A stretch of DNA of 64,000 nucleotides from Cercis canadensis (Eukaryota; Streptophyta; Magnoliopsida; Fabales; Fabaceae), in the NCBI GenBank assembly GCA_003255065.1, contig QAOA01008326.1, positions 212,327 through 276,326 on the forward strand, written 5' to 3'. Made by a program: the position numbers and the translations under genes. Below the pieces are notes generated by a model. The model saw only the letters and a program-made list of their open reading frames with translations, made no database searches and was not told where the DNA came from. Within the stretch, counting starts at the first letter, position 1. The number at the start of each line of letters is the position of its first letter. Shown piece by piece: positions 57,601 through 64,000 of this stretch.

Positions 57601-58297
57601 AAAACTTTCTTTTTGGGGTAATTTTCTCTTCTGATATCATGATTCCATTACGTCTAATTTGATTATTTATAAATAAGACATAATAATGTAATGCTTTAAT
57701 TGATTTTCCTTCCTTCATTAATAAAGTATCAAATTATATTGTTGGAGCTCTTGCATTCATTTTTAAACGCTTTCTGGTCCTCCTTTGATACCACTGCTTT
57801 CATGATTTTTTGGAAAATAGGCTTGTGCTTCCCTTTGCTTTTTTTTTTTCTTTTTCCTTTTTCCTTTCCCATTGTCCATGATTCCAATTCTTCTTGGTTG
57901 GCTGTTTCTTAATATCCTTCTTCTACTAAATCCCACAAGTCTTCTGAAATGAATAATGTCTTCATTTGAATTCTCCAAAAAATCATAGGCTTTTGCTTCA
58001 AATATTGGGATTGTAATTTGGGGTGATCAGATCTGATTGGGCTAGTGTATGATGTTGAGGCCATATGGTTGACTTGGTTTACCAAATGGTGCTAAGATGG
58101 CTGGGATGCTGGGCTAGAGAGTAGCTGGGTTGTGTGTTATGCTTGCTGATTAAGTGACGTGAGGGAGAGTGATATAATTGGTATTTTGCTGAAAAGTTAT
58201 TTCTTCTATTCATTGGTACATTCAAGAGTACAAGTTTGGTATTATAGAATATTTCCACCACCTAGCTTAACTGATCTACATCTTCCCCATTTTTCTT
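54660..58297 (+). pseudogene. F-box/FBD gene copy D, inactivated and lacking exon 3
   Basis: Exon 1 54660-55560, exon 2 55714-55857, with the conserved leader at about 54480-54659. Lesions: TAG at 54840-54842 replaces the second Trp of RWRSLW, and the first Trp is Cys; one G is missing from the AAAAAGGG run near 54957, shifting the frame; TGA just before the exon 1 donor. Exon 2 is open (48 codons). Intron 2 carries the family's antisense copia relic and ends at the N (58298). Beyond it a copia element replaces the expected FBD exon, which is not found in this window. Confidence 0.85.
56150..57985 (-). mobile_element. Decayed antisense Ty1-copia fragment in intron 2 of copy D
   Basis: Same relic as in copies B and C. 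The minus strand shows a gag-type segment (ETANQEELESW-like, 57980-57760) and a protease-start motif YSDCSNHTTSNK (near 57120). An AT-rich stretch at about 56256-56907 is unique to D, lying between GGCCACAAT and ATTTTGTGTTAGG, and is a later insertion of unknown type. Confidence 0.65.
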
Positions 58298-58298
58298 N

Positions 58299-61200
58299 GT
58301 TCCCTCCCACAAAAACATAATAGCCTGTAGTGGATCTCCTATCATCTTTGCACCCTGCATAGTCTGCATCAAAATAGGCCTCAATCATGCCAGAGAAACA
58401 TTCTACCTTAGTGTATCCATGATGCCCATAAAATAATCCATGTCCTGGGGTTCGTTTCAAGTAGCAAAGAATTTGCTCTAGGAGCGCCCAATGGTTGACT
58501 GTTGGGGAGGACATAAAGCGGCTGACAACACTGACCGAATATGCAATGTCGGGGCGTGTCACTGTAAGATAATTCAACTTCCCCACAAGCCTCCTATATC
58601 TCTTAGGATCATGAAATGGTTCACCGTCATCCTTTGTAGGCTGTATGTTAGGAGTCATTGGGGTATTGCATGACTTAGCCCCTACTTTTCCTGTTTCTTT
58701 CAATAAATCAAGAACATACTTCCTTTGGGACAAGAAGATCCCCTTCTTGTTTCTCATGACTTCAACCCCTAGGAAGTATTTCAAAGGTCCCAAATCCTTT
58801 GTCTGAAAATGGGAGTGTAAGAAAGTCTTGAGACCAGAGATGCCTGACCTATCGCTCCCAGTAATCATTATGTCAGCAACATATACCGCAAGTAGAATGA
58901 TGCCATCTTTAGATCGCCTGTAAAACACTGTGTGATCAGACTTGCTTTTCTTCATTCCATATTTCAAAACAACTTGACTAAACTTGGCAAACCTCGCCCG
59001 AGGGCTCTGTTTCAAACCATACAGCAACTTCCAGAGTCAACATACTTTCCCATACTCCCCCTGAGCAACAAACCCAGGTGGTTGCTCCATATAGACCTCT
59101 TCTTGAAGAGTACCATGAAGAAAAACATTTTTCATATCTAACTAGTGCAACGACCAATTATGAGTGGCTGCCAAGGAGATCAGCAAACGAATTGAGGTAA
59201 GTTTGGCAACTGGAAAAAAAGTATCTGAGTAATCAGTACCATAAGTCTGAGCATATCCTTTGGCAACGAGATGGGCTTTTAATCTAGCCACAAAACCATT
59301 GGGGTTGACTTTAACTATAAATATCCATTTGCACCCAATAGCTTTCTTGCCAATAGGTAAATCCACTAATGTCCAAGTGCCATTATGATCAAGAGCATTG
59401 ATCTCTTCTATCATAGCAGCACACCACCCAGGATGGGCCAAAGCTTCACGAACTGCTTTAGGAATGGACAGAAAGTCTAGTTCGGCCAAAAAGGAATAAG
59501 AAAGAGGAGACAAGAGATCATAGGAAACAAATGAAGCAATAGGATAAGTACACTGACGTTTACTTTTTCGAAGAGCAATGGGAAGGTCAGGAGTAAGAGC
59601 ACTGGAGCCCGGATTTGGCGATGAAGCAGATGGTGAAGGACATGAATCTGAACTTGCATCTAGAAGTTGCCGTCTAGTGTAGACATGGACAATGGGGAGC
59701 CGAGTAGACTTTGGAGGAGGTGCAGGAGGATCTGTAGTTGGGTGAGAACAAGGGACAATATAGACCAACAAATCATCGTCCTCCCCCTGACCATTGGAAG
59801 GAGAGGAAGGAGAGAAGAAATGAATGTCTTCTTGGAATGTGACATCAGGAGAGACAAGGTAGCGATGAAGAGTGGGAGAGAAACACCAATACCCTTTTTG
59901 GAGACGAGAATAACCAAGGAAGACACATTTAAGGGACTTAGGGTCAAACTTAGTGACTTGGGGCCAGGTGTCTCGAACAAAGCAGGTATTGCCAAATATT
60001 CGGGGTGCAATAGGGAACACAGGTTTAGATAGGAAAAGAATAGAATAGGGAATTTCCCCATCAAGAACAGAAGATGACATTCAATTAATTAGAAAACAAG
60101 CTGTAGAGACAGCATCAGCCCAAAAAGGTTTAGGAACATTCAGTTGGAACAAAAGAGCTCTGGCAACTTCAAGTAAATGCCGATTCTTTCGTTTAGCAAT
60201 CCCATTTTGAGTGGGTGTGTCAACATAGGAGGATTGATGAAGAATGCCATGTTGAAGCATATAGGACTGAAAGGAATCAGATAGGTATTCTTTAGCATTA
60301 TCACTTCTCAAGGTTTGAACAGAAACATTAAATTGCATCTTAATTTCAGCACAGAAGGCACAAAAATGAGAAAAAACCTCAGAGCAACTTTTCATTAAAT
60401 ATAACCATGTAACCCGAGAGTAGTCATCAACAAAGGAAACTAATACTTAAAACCAGTTTTGGACAAAATTGGACAAGGACCCCAAACATCGGAATGGACT
60501 AACTCAAATGGAGACGCAGCTGGTTTATTGATTCTAGACCCTAAGGGAACACGATGATGTTTGGAAAACTGACACGACTCACAATGTAAAGACGATAAAT
60601 GACGAAATTGGGGATAAAGTTGCTTGAGAGCCTAGAGAGATGGATGACCCAAACGGCAATGCACCTCAAACGGAGACAATGAACTAGAACACTCTAAGGA
60701 TCTCGGCACCTGAGTGTCAAATACATAGAGGCCTCCAGATTCATGTCCTTTACCAATAATCTGTTTCGTCGTAAGATCCTAAAAGAGACAATAATCAGGA
60801 AAGAATGAGACACTACAGTTCAAGGTATTGGTGAGTTTACTAACGGAAATCAGATTAAATGAAAAATTAGGTAAACTCAACACTGATGGCAAGGAAATAG
60901 ACGGGGTTAGGGTAACAGTGCCAGAACCAAGGACATTGGGTGTAGACCCATCAACTATAGTCACATGAGATGAAGAAGCATGGGTATGGAAGGTGGAGAA
61001 AATGTTAGGATTACCTGTCATGTGGTCTGATGCACCATAATCATTGACCCACTTGAAGGACGAAGAGAGGAGACATGTAGGGGATTTACCTGTATCAGCA
61101 AAAATAGCAGTAGGAGCAGGGGATTTCAGTGATTCCTGGTACTGAGTGAACTAGGCAAAGTCATCAGCAGAGACCGTAATAGTCTTATCAGACAATGATG

Positions 61201-62008
61201 CAACATGCACAGACCGCCCTCTTGGATTCTTGTTGAGAAGTTTCTTACAAGTGCGTTTTGTATGCCCCAACTCATGGTAGTAAAAACACATGACTTTGCC
61301 TGACTGCTGACTCCGACTTTCTATATTCCGGTCACAATGATTCAACCTACCTTGAGAACTACCACGAAAATCTCCACGACTAACAAGAGCACTGTTATTA
61401 GCAATGGGCTGAGAAGTCTGTAGGTTTTCTGTGCGAAGGACTCTAGCAAAAATTTCTTACAAAGATGAGATTTCAGAGTCTGAGAGAAGTTGAGATTTAA
61501 CAGCCTCAAACTCTGGACGGAGGCCTGTCAAGAAACTCATAACTGCCATTTTCTCTCTCTGAGCTTGTTGAACTTTGACATCAGGGCTGAATGGGAGAAG
61601 CATATTGAGTTCTTCATAGGTTTTCTTGAACTCCATAAAATAAGCAGTAAGAGGCTTATCCTGCTGCTCTCCCCGATAAAAGTTCTTACATACCTCGTAG
61701 ATACGAGATATGTTTCCTCGTCTAGAGTACAAGAAATCCAGATACTCCATTAACTCCTTCACAAACTCACAGTGATTAATCAAACCAAGTACCTCAGTAT
61801 CAATAGAATTCTGAATCTGCAAGAATAGTCTTGCATCATCCTGCAGCCATGCTTTCCGGGTATCATCCATAGGAGGATTAGAGGTAAGATGATCGTCCTT
61901 CTCAATGCTCCGTAAATACACCCGAATAGTTTTACTTCAATCTAAATTGTTGGAGCCTTTGAGTTTGTGCTCAGTGATTTTTGTCATAATAGGAACCACT
62001 TCAGCCAT
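58299..62008 (-). pseudogene. Copia gag-pol polyprotein, inactivated
   Basis: Order: gag (from ATG 62008; KDDHLT, LTGLRPEFE), zinc knuckle, protease, GAG-pre-integrase HHCC region, integrase, RT (YGLKQSPRA), RNase H start. Stops occur after gag NNLD (former Trp), in the HHCC region, after SLH, and after GKVC. Key residues are altered: the knuckle's second Cys is Tyr (CFYYHELGH), the protease DSGA is DYGA, the integrase NGVAERKN glutamate is Lys (NGIAKRKN), and RT YVDD is YVAD. It would encode capsid, processing and copy-out replication proteins, but none of the enzymes could be active. Confidence 0.88.
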
Positions 62009-62553
62009 GACTGTGGGTTTATTTGCTGCTATGGGTGAAGCAATACACAAAGCAACCAAACCAAACCAACAGAGGAAGAGCAAACCAAACCAGAATATCA
62101 AACTACCACACCAGAATATCAAACCAGGACACCAGAATGCCCAAAACAGAATGAGAACAAAAGCCAAAGAAACCCAAAACAGCGGAACAATAGGCAAAAT
62201 AGGAGAGGAATAGTGACCAAACCAAAAGATGTTGCCGGAAATGGGACGAAAACGCCAGAGATACACCGGAAATGGCACGAGAACGCCGGTGAGACAAATC
62301 GGAGAAGAAGAAGACGTCGAACGCTCCTTCACGAGCCGGCGTGTGGGTCGCTGGGCAGAGGGATTGATCGGTGCGTGGCTCACAAATGCACCACCTAACG
62401 GCTGCCGGACTCTCTGGGTCGGCCGGCTGGCGGCTTTTGAACCTATTGAAGGTGGCGGTGAGACAAAATAAGCACCTTATATGGGTGCCCTAGACTCACC
62501 CTCACAAATTCTCACAAACCCTAATAGAAACTTGGACGAATTGTTCGTACCAA
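62009..62553 (-). other. Copia 5' untranslated leader
   Basis: Lies between the PBS and the gag start. It has direct repeats of CCAGAATATCAAAC and GGAAATGGNACGA...CGCC-type sequence. Open frames here are low-complexity. Confidence 0.5.
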
Positions 62554-62722
62554 GCTCTAATACCATGTAATTCTGGTGGAAAAAGTCACTTTTCTCATTC
62601 ATAGGACAGTCATATATATACAGAGGCTAGTCCCTATAATCATGCTATCTAATCCCTATGATCAAGCTACAATCCCTATAATTAAGCTATCTATATTATT
62701 TCCATATTTACATACTGTAACA

Positions 62723-63189
62723 AAAACAACTACTGGGCAGGATGTCCAATAGATAGATGATCAACTACTGGGCGTTGTGTTCTTATTGGAGGGAACCTAA
62801 TGTCATGGAAATGTAAGAAGCAACCAGTTGTTGCTCAATCTAGTGCTGAGGTAGAGTATCGAGCTATGGCTAAAACAACATGTGAGCTCATTTGGATGAA
62901 ACAATTATTATAGGAATTAAGATTAATGAAGGTTGACCAAATGCAGCTGATATGTGACAACCAAGCAGCTCTTCACATTGCTTCTAACCCGGTATTCCAT
63001 GGAAGGACCAAACATATAGAAATTGATTGTTATTTCGTAAGAGAGAAGATATTATCAGGTGATATCACTACTAGTTTTGTTAAGTCAAATGATCAGTTAG
63101 CTGATATACTTACAAAGTCTCTCAGAGGTCCTCGGATTAGCTATATTTGTGACAAGCTGGGCACATATAATATGTATGAGCCAGCCTGA
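62723..63189 (+). pseudogene. Copia RNase H, C-terminal part, plus strand
   Basis: Reads WAGCPIDR, a [20 protein letters not shown], then [33 protein letters not shown] and SNDQLADILTKSL, the C-terminal RNase H of Ty1-copia. A TGA replaces the second Arg of the IDRRSTTG motif, and a second stop (TAG) follows KQLL at 62911-62913. The N-terminal remainder is cut off at 62723 by the minus-strand element. Confidence 0.88.
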
Positions 63190-63196
63190 AGGGGAG

Positions 63197-63738
63197 TGTT
63201 AGAATTAATTAGCTAATATTTCCCATGTAGCTAATTCCCATTCTGTTGTTTCCCACGTAGCTATAGTTTCTATGTGATTAGTTCCTATGTAAATTATGTT
63301 CCATATGTAATTGTTTCACATGTTGTTATTTATTGTACAGCATATATGAATAAGGGAAGTGAGATTGATAGAGTCCAGCCCAAAATATGGAGGGTCTATA
63401 CTAGGAGGCAGAAGAGTGGGGTAGAGGGGAATTCTGTTAAGAAGAAGAGTGGGGCAGAAGGGAATTCTGTTATAGACAGTTAGGCTGAGCTAGCTTTTGG
63501 TTAGAGGAAAAGGGGGACTGCTCACGTGAGTTGGGGTAGTCTTAAGGAAGAGAATAGGGAATGAGAGGGGAAGAGAGTTTTACTGTTAGTCTTTGACAGA
63601 GAATCCATTTCTCTAAGGAGCTATATGCTCTGGGCCATTGTAGTTAGACCTTTGAATCGAATAACACTGCTGAGTATTTTATTCTATTCCTTGGTTATCT
63701 ATCTCTGGATTTACTAGTTAATTTCTGGGTTCCTAACA
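63197..63738 (+). mobile_element. 3' LTR of the plus-strand copia element
   Basis: It begins TGTTAG immediately after a polypurine tract (GAAGGGGAG) and the RNase H stop, and ends CTAACA at 63738; the 6-bp ends are inverted repeats. Length 542 bp. It differs from the 157-bp LTR of the neighbouring minus-strand element, so the two belong to different families. Confidence 0.85.
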
Positions 63739-64000
63739 GAGATCCTACTCTCACAACACTTTCAGCCAATCTCACAGTATAAAAAATACTGATGCTTATG
63801 CCTCTATTATTCTTTTACCTTCTTCTGACATGAGACCATAGAGGACACTCTCTCCAATACCACTGTAAAATGCCAAATGTGTTTGGCCAAGTAAATTTGT
63901 TTTATATATGCATGTGAGCTATTTAGTCATATGTAACCAAAATGTAATTCCTCCATATTATTATTGTCACTGGCAGGTTGAGTATTGTGGCAAAAGTTCG
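63739..64000. other. Flank of the copia insertion, nothing recognised
   Basis: Not similar to the F-box intron that precedes 58298. TTGTCACTGGCAG near the end could be a splice acceptor of a gene continuing to the right; this cannot be tested here. Confidence 0.25.

Larger units (their letters stand above)
58299..62722 (-). mobile_element. Ty1-copia retrotransposon, degenerate, 3' end missing
   Basis: The 5' LTR is at 62722-62566 (157 bp, TGTTAC...ATTACA, with a TATATATA promoter motif on the minus strand). It is followed directly by a primer-binding site TGGTATTAGAGC (62565-62554) matching the initiator-Met tRNA-type PBS of plant copia. The polyprotein runs leftward to the start of RNase H and stops at the N at 58298; the rest of RNase H and the 3' LTR are absent. 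The element abuts a plus-strand copia fragment at 62723 inside its RNase H codons, consistent with insertion into it. Confidence 0.9.

Noticed and set aside
61937..62383. 148-codon minus-strand frame with repeated aromatic residues
   Set aside because: Mostly the copia leader repeats; only its last part is the gag N-terminus, covered under the element.

Overview
This is nuclear DNA of a flowering plant, almost certainly a dicot and probably a woody one; the species cannot be fixed from sequence alone. The evidence is intron-containing F-box/FBD genes, a CC-NB-ARC-LRR (RPS2/RPS5-like, At4g27190-like) resistance gene, Ty1-copia, CACTA, hAT, Mutator-like and tRNA-derived SINE insertions, and AT-rich intergenic DNA. 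There is one 916-base assembly gap (24632-25547) and seven isolated N characters. At least two of those (39167 and 58298) sit on structural breaks.

Region 1 (about 385-18970) is an F-box/FBD cluster. It holds an inverted, truncated copy A (minus strand), a pseudogene copy B (2503-5981), and an apparently intact three-exon gene C (13442-16862, 435 codons). B and C lie in tandem repeat units bounded by a shared flank 'U' seen at 1057, 7993, 11763 and 18300. A fourth copy D (54660-58297) lies 40 kb away and is also a pseudogene. B, C and D all carry the same decayed Ty1-copia gag/protease fragment, antisense, in their long second intron, so that insertion predates the duplications. Younger insertions separate the copies: a solo LTR in B, a SINE, a truncated CACTA element carrying the C-terminus of a TNP2-type transposase, and a Mutator-like fold-back element with a GC-rich palindrome array upstream of C.

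Region 2 (about 18968-30228) is nested transposons. A CACTA element (19628-23157) with a telomere-like tract sits inside a small retroposed segment. A second CACTA element (24514-30228, TSD TAT) contains the assembly gap and a probable LTR-type element. Weak exon-like segments at 30390-30475 and 31713-31754 may belong to an unidentified gene.

Region 3 (34056-49294, minus strand) is one very large NLR gene. Exon 1 encodes CC, NB-ARC and the first LRRs; ten further LRR exons follow, all of them phase 0. From exon 3 on, two exon types alternate (A about 250 codons, B about 275 codons) as an intragenic tandem array. The NB-ARC domain has an in-frame array of 45-bp repeats between kinase-2 and RNBS-B. 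A 41-bp tandem duplication near the end of the NB-LRR reading frame shifts the frame, so the allele, or the assembly, is broken there.

Region 4 (49300-64000) has the NLR 5' leader, a hAT-like element with a perfect 8-bp TSD (49843-51475), F-box copy D, and two opposed Ty1-copia elements: a degenerate minus-strand one (58299-62722) abutting the 3' part of a plus-strand one (62723-63738).

Functionally, the two gene families with an apparent or recent coding role are a substrate-receptor F-box protein (SCF ubiquitin ligase) and an intracellular immune receptor. The rest is mostly duplicated relics and transposons.
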